Source: Euptelea pleiosperma | Taxonomy: Eukaryota; Streptophyta; Magnoliopsida; Ranunculales; Eupteleaceae | Assembly: GCA_035048495.1 (NCBI GenBank) | Contig: CM068545.1 | Coordinates: 11,677,702 to 11,741,701 of the forward strand | Length of the DNA stretch: 64,000 nt | Direction: 5' to 3' | Shown here: positions 1 through 10,753 of the stretch, piece after piece | How the letters are laid out: every line of letters starts with the position of its first letter | Numbering within the stretch: position 1 is the stretch's first letter | Notes under the pieces: generated by a model | The model's input: the letters and a program-made list of their open reading frames with translations, nothing else | Database searches by the model: none | What the model was told of the DNA's origin: nothing | Program-made: the position numbers and the translations under genes

Positions 1-110
1 TCCAACGGCTGTGATAGTGCTAAGCTGGCATTGACTTTTTGCCAAATCAAACCACCGTTGGATTCTCAGAGTCCACACCGGACAAGGCCTGTCCCGTGAG
101 CCTGTCATAA
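1..110. repeat. Family E repeat fragment cut by the window edge
   Basis: The piece contains the paired 'tccaacgg' and 'ccgttgga' arms and the 'ttggattct' core also seen near 3.6, 4.0, 8.1 and 57.3 kb. No open frame is present. It is probably the end of a non-autonomous palindromic transposon. Confidence 0.35.
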
Positions 111-174
111 AAGGCCCGTCACGGGGGCCTGTGCCATTCCAATATATTAGAGAAAAATTTTAAATTACTTTAAG

Positions 175-640
175 GCCCTGCTTGGTATCTAGGCGCAAGC
201 CTTGTCTAGAAAATCATAGGTCAAAACAACTCAAGCGTAAGCCCAACTCAATACTAGAGTATTGCCCATATGGGACTGGGCTTCGGAGCCCATCAAATGT
301 TCTGGTCCATGAGTGACGAGAGGAAATATTTTACGCAATATTCGATGCAAAGGGTGTCATGTGAATCAGGGACCATAGATCAATAATGGGGAAGTGGGTC
401 CAAAGGCACTTTTGGAAGTGGATCTGATGTCAGATCATGTAGGCCCCACCTCCCAATATATTGATAGACGACCCTTAATCTACATGAGGGCCTTGGGTCA
501 AGCAATGCGTGAGGCAGGAAAATTTGCAATAGTTTAAAGTTTTTTCAAGAGAAATAAAAAAAAAAAAAATTCAAAACATATATGATGATAGTTCTTTATA
601 AGAGATTTAACAATTGTATGTTTTAATATGTAGCAATCTT
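175..640. repeat. Segmental duplication, block 1, first copy
   Basis: This block matches 4485-4750 in order: both have 'tcaaaacaactcaag', an 'actagagtattgccca'-type stretch, 'gggcttcggagccca'-type stretch and a run of 'aagagaaataaa'. The copies are diverged and gapped. Together with block 2 it shows that the first 3 kb and the 4.5-5.9 kb region are old duplicates. No gene is visible within it. Confidence 0.5.
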
Positions 641-879
641 ATTATACATTTGTAAATAAAATATCATGGACTTTAAACAATGGTGTAGAGTAACCAGAAC
701 CGCCCCCTAGGGGTAGTGATCCCGCACTCAAACCGCGAACTCGGTGCGGATTCGCCTTTGGTCCGCACTCCAACTTCCGTGAATCCGCGCTCTTGATTGT
801 GTGAATCCGCGCTCTTCAAACCTCTATGCATCTCTTCCGATCACCTTCTCAAATCTCAAAGAACTAATATTTAGATAGC

Positions 880-1443
880 ACCAACCTAAAGTGGAAACCA
901 GATCTCTATCTCGGTCCAAGATGTTTGATGCTTCATCCTCCGTCAAATACACGCAAGCTCAAGTTAAGGCTCCTCTTCAGAGGTCACTTGAAAAGCATGA
1001 TGTGTGGTTCAGGGAGATGGATCGTGCAATGGACCCATCCACAGCTCTACTGAACCCCGATCACTCTCCATTCGTTCTGAAAAGCAAAATAAAATTCATC
1101 GGGCCATCTGGGTTTCAACTATTTTCTTTGAAATCTTGAACCCTTTTTAGTTAAAATTATAAGAATTTGCAGGCCGGATTCAATGGCGCAATCGATGATT
1201 GTCTTGAATCGGGATGCATTGAGGGGTCTAGTGACGATGGTGACAATCACACTCGCTCTGCAAGAAGTCTTGAACAGAACACCTTTCTTCCTTGCTCTCT
1301 TCCAATCTCTACTACTTCTGTGTGGCTGCCTCTCAATTACCATTATACCCTCCATATTCATTTTTGGTTCAGCTGAGCCCGTCAAGAATTGGTCTGACCT
1401 CATGGTTTCCTTGGATGCCGCCTATACAGGTGAAGTCCAGTAG
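880..1443 (+). other. Possible two-exon gene fragment, unrecognised
   Basis: Two open stretches are separated by a possible intron. The first (about 891-1110) encodes a polar peptide containing KMFDASSSVK and MDPSTALLNPDHSPFV. The second follows a good acceptor (tttgcag at about 1165-1171) and, from the ATG at 1183, reads 86 residues with two hydrophobic segments around residues 13-60 and ends EPVKNWSDLMVSLDAAYTGEVQ. No family is recognised and I cannot choose a reliable donor. Codon use looks more gene-like than the neighbours, but it may be a decayed fragment. Confidence 0.2.
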
Positions 1444-1517
1444 CTGTAGTGATCCATTTCAATAACTAAAGCTTCTACAATTGACGCGTATCCATCTTAA
1501 CCCATGTTTTAAATTGG

Positions 1518-1539
1518 TATATATATATATATATATATA
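1518..1539. repeat. (TA)n microsatellite
   Basis: An uninterrupted run of about 11 TA units, followed by a short cacgcacacgc stretch. Confidence 0.9.
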
Positions 1540-1894
1540 CACGCACACGCTCTGGATGTGCTCCGAATTTTGGGACCTTATTGAATTAGACGCTCTCACG
1601 TACCTGCTCCCGCACTAGCACCCGCTCCCGTTCTACGCTCTGGTATGTAGACTAGGCTAAGTTGTTGAGCCCATCCACTGGCCTACAAATGTAGCCAATG
1701 ACCAGACCCACAGAGAATGGGCCTAAATGCCCATCATCCAAGAAGAGGTCCATATTGTTTTCTAGATTGATGAGACTTTTAAACCATGGACGGCCCATAT
1801 CCAAGAAGAGGCCTGCACCTGAACAGCTTAGGTGGTAGTTCTTGAAGTTGAACGTTTTATCCACACAACTCAGGTAAACTTAAGGAAATTACTT

Positions 1895-2240
1895 TTTTTT
1901 GTGGGTTATTTCATAAAACCCCCCCGAAAATTGAAAGTAATTAGTACGTAATACCCCTTTATAATTTCAAACTTTAGAAATACCTCCTTTGACCCAGTTT
2001 TACTGTCATTGGATCACGTTAAAACATGACATCCATCATGGGCCTGGTAATGCACCCATGGAAGAACCAAAATATTAGAAATAAAAAACTAATTACCAAG
2101 CGTAATTCAAGTCCGTTTTAACTTAAGTCAACCACTGTTAAACGAGGTCAAGGCGGGTAATCCTGAAGTTTGAAAGTATAAGGAGGAATTGCTATATACT
2201 TTTAATGTTCAGGGAGTTATTGCAAAAATACCTTATAAGC
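1895..2240 (-). mobile_element. 346-bp insertion with 18-bp flanking direct repeats
   Basis: The 18-bp string aacttaaggaaattactt occurs at 1877-1894 and again at 2241-2258 and brackets this segment exactly. The plus strand starts with a T-run, so read on the minus strand the element ends in a short poly-A. A long TSD plus a poly-A end suggests LINE-assisted retroposition. The two ends also show weak inverted similarity (both halves carry 'tttgacc' and 'tttcaaact'), so a TIR element is the alternative. No pol III A or B box is evident. Confidence 0.5.
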
Positions 2241-2332
2241 AACTTAAGGAAATTACTTAACATCTAACAACATTCACTTGCTGCTTTAGTTTCCAAGAAG
2301 CTGATCGTTGTGAAGATATTTAGTTTCCATGG

Positions 2333-2566
2333 ACTAGCAAAAACTTCTGTTGCAAGATGTTGTGACCGAAGCGGTCACAAACCACAATACGAGCCACGTG
2401 GCACACTATTAGAGGGCGCTGTCCATATGGATGTTTAGCCAGTCCACCAAGGGAGTGGACAAACATCCATACAGTCAGCGCCCTCTAATAGTATGCCACA
2501 TGGCTCTTATTGTGGGATGTGACCGGCTTCGGTCACATCATCTTGTCACAGAAGTTTAATTTACTC
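2333..2566. mobile_element. Family B MULE-type MITE, short form
   Basis: The element is almost fully palindromic: gtgaccgaagcggtcac near the left end pairs with gtgaccggcttcggtcac at the right, and 'gccacgtggcacac' pairs with 'gtatgccacatggc'. The repeat gtttccatgg flanks it at 2323-2332 and 2567-2576 (9-10 bp). The duplicated locus at about 5581-5590 has a single uninterrupted copy of this target, which confirms the boundaries. Confidence 0.8.
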
Positions 2567-3474
2567 GTTTCCATGGTTGTATTTATTGTGAATTAGCTTT
2601 GTTTTAAATCTATTTTGTGTCCGCGAAATGTTGGACTTGGAAGATTAAAGCCTTGGAAATTTTGGACTTCACATCAAGTAGGCAAGTCATGATACAAGAC
2701 ATAAATTGACATGTGATGTCACTAAAAATTAATTATTCAATGTCGGGTACATTCGGAACGACATGTGTTGCGTCTTTATGGGATGGATTAATCAACTCCG
2801 CGAAAATTAAGATGCAACTTGATGTTCATGTTTTGTAGCTGCCATGTTACACATTGAAGATCACTCACTACCTACTCTCTAAGGCAACAGGAAGAGTAGG
2901 GGCCCAACTACAAGAAGGAAATAAGAAATTAAGATTTAAGATTTGCTTATTTGATATTTCTTTAAAAAATTAACCAAGTTTTGGACATTAAGCTGCTTCC
3001 CCCCCCTTTTTTTTGTCAATTACAATTCAAAATGCTGTTAGTTGAATTCAATTATCGTCGTTCTCCACGATCGCATGCAGAAACTCGCTTCTTTGAATTT
3101 GAATTTCATTTATTATTGATCAAGAATTTCGTCAGTTGAATTCAGTTTTGATTTTCAGAAAGAAAAAATTAACTCTTGTTTGAATTTCATGAAACACATC
3201 TTGTAGTTCTTGATTAAGAGGAAGCTTATAGTAGACTTTTGTTACGTGTAAGGCAAGTGGAGAATTGACAGATCACCTTCTTCATTGTCAGATGTGGGGC
3301 TAATTTTTTTTCTTCTTTTTGGATTTATTTGATGATGCCGAAATTGATTAGAGACATGTTTGGTGCTTAGTGTATTCATGGAATTTCTCTTTGCGGTCGA
3401 CGTTTTTGGAGCATGTTTCCGTTGGCCATCTTGCGGGGATTGTGGAGGGAAAGAAATCATAGAGCTTTTGATGA

Positions 3475-3680
3475 TGGCTCAGGCTCTGAGGACCCCCCTT
3501 TTTTTACCCTTCTCGGTGTTCGCTCCAAGGACCCCTTTTTTCAATGCCACCAAAAGTGAAAAAAGTGATGCCAGCTTGGTGCTAACAACCATTGTTGAAT
3601 TCTCGAAATCCACAGCCGAGCACACGATCACCAAGAGGGGTTAGAAAAAGGGGGTCCCATACGTGAGCCCGACCCTTTGA
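3475..3680. repeat. Family E MITE remnant
   Basis: Begins near 'gaggacccccctttttt' and ends near 'aaaaagggggtccc', forming inverted ends around a core with 'gatgccagcttggtgctaac' and 'gaattctcgaaatcca'. No clear TSD. The open frame across it (3360-3644) is incidental. Confidence 0.45.
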
Positions 3681-3914
3681 TGATATGGACGAAGATGGTG
3701 CATATATTATTCTCTCTATAAGGCTTTTTTCATTCTTATGGTGTAAGATGTTTAAAGAATGTATATAGTGGGTTTTTTCTTTGAGGATTTTATCTTCAGG
3801 TGTGATTCTTTAATATATTAGGGAGAGTGGTTGGTGGTTTTAGTTGTATTTTTTGGACTTCTCGAGTCACTAGTGGTCTCCTCTATTACCTAACCTCTTT
3901 GTTGTATTGTTTTG

Positions 3915-4110
3915 ATTAAGGGTCGGGATAGGGGGACCAACTTTTTGGACTATGCTCAAGGGTGACAATTTCGCAAATCCAAAGGTGGTTGTTGTGGCTG
4001 AACTGGCATTCACTGGATTCACTTTTCGCCAAAGCACAGCCACTCTTGGATTCTCGAAATCGACGCCCGAGAGCAGATGTCTGCGGCGTTGGTCCCCCAA
4101 TCATGTTCTA
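3915..4110. repeat. Family E MITE remnant
   Basis: Inverted ends 'gggtcgggatagggggacc' and 'ggttggtcccccaat' are approximate. The core shares 'ctggcattcactggattcac' and 'ttggattctcgaaatcg' with the other family E copies. The short open frames on both strands here are shadows of the palindrome. Confidence 0.45.
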
Positions 4111-4484
4111 TTTGCAATAAATTTGAACTTTATCCCAAAAAAGGAAAAAAACAGAAGGCATACTCTTGTACCTCCAGGTTCAAATTTATACTTATGCTTC
4201 TCCAATGAAGAATTAGAACTTGATTGATGAAATGGACTCACCAACAAAAAAGTCCAAAGGAAATATGAACATGACATTATTCTGAACACATGATGATAAG
4301 ACCATGGTACAGAAAAGAAAATTAAGTTAATTGATAACATTAATGCCCGTTATGGTCCAAACGCTCCATAGACTTCTCTGCTATGTGATCTACATCTAAG
4401 AGTGATGATATAGCTATATATAGGCTGGTTTGAGTCGGACCGACACCAACTTAGGCTCGTCCCAAGACCTAATAAAGAGTTAGG

Positions 4485-4750
4485 TCCACGCCGGGTCGAG
4501 CAAATCACAAGTCAAAACAACTCAAGACCAAGCCGAACTTAATAGTAGAGCATTATCCCATAGGGGGATTGGGCTTGTGAGCCCATGGAGTGGTCGATCT
4601 GGTCGATCCATGTGGGAATAGATGGTGATCATTTGGAATATTTTTTTTAAGAGAAATAAATAAATAAATAAATATGGATTATTGTATAAATGGAAATTTA
4701 AAAGATATAATATATAGATCATGTGGATTTAAAGAAGTCTTTAGTCAATC
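4485..4750. repeat. Segmental duplication, block 1, second copy
   Basis: Diverged counterpart of 175-640, sharing 'gtcaaaacaactcaag' and 'gggcttgtgagcccatgg'-like sequence, then 'aagagaaataaataaataaa'. No gene is recognised. Confidence 0.5.
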
Positions 4751-4814
4751 ATCAGCATCTAATCGCTATCTCAATGATTTGAGGTGGGCAACAGGTCCTT
4801 GCTATTCAATTCAA

Positions 4815-4972
4815 AAGAAGTCAACCGTGAAATAGGAAATCCTAGAGCAACCAATGAGTTCTCGACACATACCCCGAGTGTTTCTTGCCTCAGATGGATA
4901 CGTGGCAAAAAGCACTCAGGGTATGTGCCGAGAACTCATTGGCCGTCACGGTTCGTAGTTTTTCTCCAAATC
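4815..4972. mobile_element. Family D foldback MITE
   Basis: The left arm 'accgtgaa...ccaatgagttctcgacacat' is the inverted complement of the right arm '...atgtgccgagaactcattgg...tcacggt', with a short spacer that includes ggatacgtgg. The core matches the 9304-9478 element. No TSD was identified. Confidence 0.6.
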
Positions 4973-5389
4973 CTAAGCCAGTGGGATGAGATAGCGTTTG
5001 AGTAGTATTTAAAAAGCATGATTTGTGTCACTTCTTTCATTAATGGGGTTAGGAAAATAATGGTAAGCACAGGTAGAACATTAGGACACTAGCTGCGACG
5101 ACTGGTGGGTGGGATCCACCATTGGATGGATACCTCGTGGGTGGGGGCCGTGGGGCATTACTAGCCAGTCTTGAGTGGGACAAGGTTTGCCTGAACCCGG
5201 CTCATGACCTCAATCACGGACCCAAGCCTGGTTATGGTCCATGGTTTGACCCATTTGATTTTATTGAACCAATTTATTTGACATGAGTAAATCTGTAAAA
5301 CTTTCCTCAGGCACTGTATTAATTTTAAACAACGGCATGGTCTGATGTTAGTTGTTGGGCCTCTAGGCCAAGATGGTGATCAGGACCAT

Positions 5390-5910
5390 GTTAAGCATGT
5401 CCACTGGCCCATAAATGTAGCCCATACCCAGACCCACAAAGAATGGGCCTAACTGCCCATCGTCCCCCAACAAATTAATAGTCTAAACCTAAGAGATTTC
5501 TTAAACTGCAAGTTGATCTGTACTTTCTCTTACCTGTTAGGGGTAGATCAACATCTGATCTTAATGATGAAGATATTTTAGTTTTCATGGTTATATTTAT
5601 TGTGAATTAGCATATTTTCAAATTTATTTTCTATATTGATGCATTTTCAGTCCCACACGAAATGTCGGATTTGGAAACTTAGAAATTTTCGATGGACTTT
5701 ACTTAACATCAATTAGGCAAGCCACACATGACATAAATTGACATGTATGTAACATCTTGGTGATGTCACTGAAAGACGATTATTCGATGTCGGGTACATT
5801 CGAACGATAATTCAGACGCAGCCTTGATGTGCATGTTTGTTGCTTGTTGCTTACATTGTTACGCGTTGAATACCGGCCACTACCAACTCTATAATGCAAC
5901 AGGAAGAGAA
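5390..5910. repeat. Segmental duplication, block 2, second copy (lacks the insertions)
   Basis: Colinear with 1660-2900. It preserves the empty target site of the 2333-2566 MITE (gttttcatgg at 5581-5590). Confidence 0.65.
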
Positions 5911-5914
5911 AATA

Positions 5915-8055
5915 CCCAATTATGCTTAAATACATTTTGATGGATTAATAATCAAACAAGGCACTATTCAACACTGTCCGATTTTTGAAAAATATCGAGG
6001 ATTCGTGTTTTTGTTAAAATTTTTAGACATCATACACAACACACACACAGCTAAATAGGCATAAAAAAATCCCAACTTATATAGTTAAGGTTTAATAATT
6101 AAAATTTTGAAGAATAATCAAAGGGTGATGATTATGAAAACTCAACAAGAGTCCAATATGAAAAGACGTACAACTAATACTTATCTAATGATTCTAATCT
6201 AATCATAATTTTGATAATTATTTAGATTGTGATATTGTTCTAATCTATCTATATTGTGTTTGTGGTGTATGTACACCTTATTACAGTAAGATTATTATTC
6301 ATGTCTCTACATCTTCTCCATTTGGGTCCATCTTTGTAACTCATTCGATCTCTAGCTGGTGTCTAAAGTGTTTGATTACAAAAAAAACATAGAACGATAT
6401 TCTTGATGAAGCTCAGGAGATGTGACCATTATCGTGTAGCAACACACACATTAGTCACTGAATGAGATTTTAAATTTGAAGAGATTCAATTGAGAGGGGG
6501 GGCATGAGGTCAATTTTAGCAGTAAAAAGTAGTAGCAAAGTGATGAAGAAAGAGAAACTGTTTTAAGAATTTGATAAGGAAATGGAGATATTGGCTGAAC
6601 AGCTGAAGTGTGTTAGTGTTTGATCCAAAAATGCGACATTGTCTTCCATGGATTTGTTTTCTCTTCTTGGGTACGGTAGATAGAAAATTAGTTGAGTTTG
6701 ATCACAAAACATGTATAGATAGAAGCTTATTCCCTCCTTGCTTAAGTTACAATCTCAAGTCTCAACAGTAATACCACTTTGCTTGTATGGCGAAAACAAA
6801 AGAAAAACCATGGGTGGGTATCACTATCCAAAGCAGCTGAGCAGAAAAAAATGTGGGTCAATATGTTTGCCACCTTCACAAGGAAAAACAAGACAACATT
6901 TGAAAAGTTACATTTATAATTACGTCTCTCTTACCAAGTCCTACTCTTCGATTTTAGCTGTGAAAAGAAAGACAGAAAGCAAAGAAAAAAGAAAGCAAGA
7001 AAGCAAAGAAAAACGGCATGAAAGACGAAAAAAGCTTTTGGTAATTCAAAGTTCTGTAGAAAGGCTTTTTTCGTTTGGGCGGTCGAGAGGAGAAACTGCG
7101 AAAGAGAGAGCAGAGAAGGGTTTGAGAGAGAGAAAGAGTCAAGGAGAAGCGTTGGTTGGTCACTTTGGCTTTGGTCGGTCGAGAGTCAAGACTCTCCCGT
7201 ACCCCCCTTAATGCCATAAAATTGTCTTGGTATGCTCGACACGTCAAGATCTATAACATCGATCTATCGATCACAGAGATGTTTGACGCTTGTATAAGAC
7301 TTTTGCCTCATGGTTTTATGTTATCCTCACACAAAAGGACGGGCTCTTGACGTATAGGTGACGAATCGCTTACACAAGGGAATCTAAAAACTCTGAACCT
7401 GGATTATCGGTAACCAGAAAAAAACTTCGAATTGTGAGAGTATAGAAGAAAGAAGGTTGTCTCTATCCATCTATTCAATTAGTGGGGGTGTTTGGGTGCA
7501 AGGTAACTGGACCACTTGGAAAGCTCAAGTTGGAAATATTCAACACCAATAAGGATGGTGAACGTGAAATGAGTCAAAGGCTAAACCAGGAACTCTTCCC
7601 TTTTTCAGAAAACAGAACAAAAAAATAGGAAAAAACAAGAAAAAGAAGAAAAAGTAGATTAATTGGTGGCTTTTTGGGTCCAACACAACAATTATGCTTA
7701 TCTATTTTTCAGCTCTTTTTTGTATGTAATTGCAATGATGGATGAGAAAGTTGAGTCCTTGACAGTAGGGCTTTTACCATTTGGAAACCAGAAAAGATTG
7801 CCCAAGAAAAAAAGGACACTTTCTGGATAGGGGAAGTTGAAAATCTTAGAAAACCTTCCCATTATCTTGAAAAATAAAAAAAAACATGTACTCAGATTAA
7901 GAGCCCGCTTTAAGTCTACACCATTTTGAACTAGGGAAATTTTTTTTTTTTTTTTTCATGAAAAACTTCAAAATATATCTTTTCTGATGCAAATACGGCC
8001 AACCAAACAGGTCATAAGTCCAGTATTAAATGAAGAATATCAGATTCCTCAATAC
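5915..8055. other. Intergenic, no gene recognised
   Basis: AT-rich sequence. A purine-rich run near 6960-7150 (aaagaaaga and gagagag strings) yields an open frame of 157 codons at 6738-7211, but its composition is low-complexity and no domain is visible. A T-run occurs near 7941-7958. Confidence 0.6.
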
Positions 8056-8205
8056 ACATCTTCAAGACTCCGGGCGTGGATTTCAAGAATCCAATGGTGG
8101 TTGTTAGCGCTGAACATGGATTCACTGAATGAAAAAAAGTCAATGCCAACTCAGTGCTATCAAAGACCGTTGGATTCTCGGAATCCATGGCTCCCGAGTC
8201 CGACT
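8056..8205. repeat. Family E repeat copy
   Basis: Arms 'gtggatttcaagaatccaa' and 'ttggattctcggaatccat' are inverted complements around a core with 'caatgccaactcagtgct'. The open frame 7987-8244 runs through it by chance. Confidence 0.45.
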
Positions 8206-8243
8206 CCCAAGAGGTGCATATATTGTGATTTAATTTCAGTCTA

Positions 8244-8325
8244 AGGGGTTGAGGCCATAGCTCAATTGGCTAACATACCTCATTGCAACCATTAGGTGGA
8301 GGGTTCAAGTCCATTACCCACCATA
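8244..8325 (+). repeat. tRNA-like sequence, probable head of a tRNA-derived SINE
   Basis: The stretch has a pol III A-box-like 'tagctcaattggc' and a B-box-like 'ggttcaagtcc' at tRNA spacing, with an anticodon-loop-like 'ttgcaac' between them. It resembles plant tRNA-Cys in the 'ccatagctca' start but has no good acceptor stem, so it is not a functional tRNA. 'gatttaatt' occurs upstream (about 8228) and downstream (about 8391) as a possible TSD. Confidence 0.5.
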
Positions 8326-8329
8326 ACAA

Positions 8330-9292
8330 GTCTCCAATTCAATCTTATTCTTCTTTATCTATTATTTATAACCTAATTATTGTTGATTTTAGATTTAATT
8401 GAGCATGTTTTAGTGATCCACTCCACATTTTTTATTTGCTAATTATGTTAATAATGATTTTTATTGCCGATGCGCAACCTTATAAGCAATAATAAAAAGC
8501 GGGATTTTGAAAACGACTCGTATTTTTCATTATTTTCATGGGTTAATTACTTGGCTGCTATTGAGGGCAGCTTCAAATTAACACCCCACTGGTTCTTATT
8601 TATTGTCACTGCATCTCCACTGTTTGTGTGGTACAAATCATTTTATATTATCTAGCTAGGATTAGACAATTCGCAAAATCGATCTTATGGGATATATCCC
8701 GAGACAAGTACCCCTTGACCGGGGATTAGAATAATCCAAAGCTCAATTATTTAAGAACCTAATATCCAAGAAAGTGATCGGACGATTAGGATTAATTATC
8801 ACATTATTGATGTGATATTTGTGTCGAGTCGCACTCAACGAAAGAGGACGTACTCCCATCGATATACGAGACCTAAATCAATTAGGACGACCACGAGATC
8901 GATTTTACATCCTTAATCAACAAGCACATCCTTAATTAACAAGCATTCAGTAAAGATAAGTTTTGCTTAATTTACTTGGCTACTAATTCCCGCCGCTTAA
9001 TTAAATTGCACGTCCCTCTCTACGGCCAATTTCAAGATTGTCATCTCTCCTCACTTCCCCACATAAATTAATTTTGTGTTTGATAAAATAAAATTAAAAA
9101 ATAGTTTCCGGGGGTAAAACTGTCTTTAGAGCGCATAGAAAAGTGCCATGTGACACACTCTTATGGGCCCGCTGACCCATGGTTGATTGCTAACCCCTTG
9201 ATGTACCTACACATGCACCAACAACCATTGGCATTTTTATTTGCCCCACATACAATTTTGCCCTACGGATAAGTTTTTCATTTTGTTACGAC
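8330..9292. other. Intergenic, no gene recognised
   Basis: Low-complexity, stop-rich sequence on both strands. A half copy of a family B-like core ('aagtgccatgtgacacactc') is present near 9140-9240. Confidence 0.55.
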
Positions 9293-9303
9293 CAGTCAAC
9301 CGG

Positions 9304-9478
9304 AGTAAAACTCTGTCACAACGAAGTTGCAAATAACACAATCACAGCCAATGAGTTCTCGGCACGTACACCTCAAAGAAAAAAGCACATGGTACGTTGC
9401 ACAGCACTTGTGTACGTGCCGAGAACTCATTGGTTTGTGATTGTGTGATTTACAATTTGTTGTGATAGAAGTTTTAGT
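9304..9478. mobile_element. Family D foldback MITE with 11-bp TSD
   Basis: A 175-bp palindrome: 'ccaatgagttctcggcacgt' on the left is mirrored by 'acgtgccgagaactcattgg' on the right, and 'ctgtcacaac' by 'gttgtgatag'. The 11-bp string cagtcaaccgg flanks it at 9293-9303 and 9479-9489. TSD length fits a Mutator-type transposase. Confidence 0.8.
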
Positions 9479-10150
9479 CAGTCAACCGGTATCACCTCTT
9501 GCGATCAAATCGTGTATTATTGGGTCCACGTGTCATAGTTGCTGACGCAAGCCATTTATGTGTTTGTTCGACGCTTCAACATTTATGGTGGATAAAGTGA
9601 CAAAACAGCACAAGATCCTAGCCAACATTTTCAAAAAAGCAACTCTTGGAGTGGTCCCCACCATCCCTCCACCTATACATCATAGACACGCGCCCCTCTT
9701 CATCACCCAAAACCATGCAAAAAATTATTACTTTATCAACACGTGAAAGGACACTTACCTTACAGGTGGTTAGACACGTGTCAATTTCTCTTAACTTCCG
9801 ACCAGCCCTCCGAAGCTCGCCGGAGTTTTGACTGTCGGGATCCAAGAAACCATCCGCTTTCAAAACACTTTGTATGATCCGAGTTCAACACGCACACGAA
9901 ACTTAGATTTTTTTCAGGGTCGTTCATGGAAAGGGATTTTCCCTCCAAAAAGAAGAAAAAAAAACCATAAGAAATAGTTACAGTAGTTCTTGTGAGTATG
10001 AACACAGAACACAACGTACGTTTTACTTACGTGATCTTCTTCTCTTTCATTTCTGTATTTTTTTTTTTTTTTCGGATTCTTATAATGCGCAAGGTTTCCT
10101 GAACCCATTAATTACTCACGTCTGTATATCGGTTTGACCTAAAATTTAAT

Positions 10151-10546
10151 GGCTCAGGCTCGAATTACCGCCCTAAAATGACAGGCTCCGGTTCCAGTAC
10201 ACAATATGAGCCACATGACACTCTTAGAGGACTCTGACCGTATGGATGTTTGGCCAATCTCTAAGTGGACCTACAATCAAAACATCAGCCGGATTGGTGA
10301 TTTATATGCGGTGGATTAGACTAATATTCATTGGTTAATCTCAACTGTCGGAATTTGAGCAGTATTTTAGGTACAAAGATCCAACGTCTATAAATCACCA
10401 ATCAGGCTAATTTTTGGTTTGTAGGTCTACCTAGGGATTAGCCAAACATCCATACGTTCATAGTCCTCTAATAGTGTGCCACGTCGCTCATATTGTGTCC
10501 TGTAACCGGAGCCTGTAATTTTTGGGCGGTAACTGGAGTCCGACCT
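10151..10546. mobile_element. Family B MULE-type MITE downstream of the MYB gene
   Basis: Full-length, about 396 bp. Inverted ends carry 'accgccc', 'acaggctccggtt' and 'acacaatatgagc'. The 9-bp TSD aaatttaat sits at 10142-10150 and 10547-10555. Its right end is about 200 bp from the MYB stop codon on the 3' side, so it could contribute to the 3' flank but not to the promoter. Confidence 0.75.
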
Positions 10547-10753
10547 AAATTTAATTATGGATTTGATAAGACACAGTACTAATAAAGACAAAGATCAATA
10601 ATGCAAACTTCCCATGAAAAAACAAACGGGATCCTGTTTCTTGATTACAACAAATTTGTATGGATTTTACAGTGTCAACACCCAAGACAAATACCCGACA
10701 AGATTTAAAACTCTAGCACTGTGATTCGTGAATTCTGCTCCTTCCGTTATGGA

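Larger units (their letters stand above)
1660..2900. repeat. Segmental duplication, block 2, first copy (with two later insertions)
   Basis: Shared landmarks with 5390-5910, in the same order: 'atgtagccaatgaccagaccc', 'agaatgggcctaa', 'ttatttattgtgaattag', 'gacataaattgacatg', 'atgtcgggtacattcg' and 'gcaacaggaagag'. This copy is longer because it contains the elements at 1895-2240 and 2333-2566. No gene is recognised. Confidence 0.65.

Noticed and set aside
6738..7211. 157-codon open frame
   Set aside because: Composition is driven by a purine-rich low-complexity run (K, E, R strings); no domain, and the opposite strand is also open.
8244..8325. Functional tRNA gene
   Set aside because: A and B boxes are present but there is no pairing acceptor stem and the D-arm is irregular; called a SINE-like relic instead.
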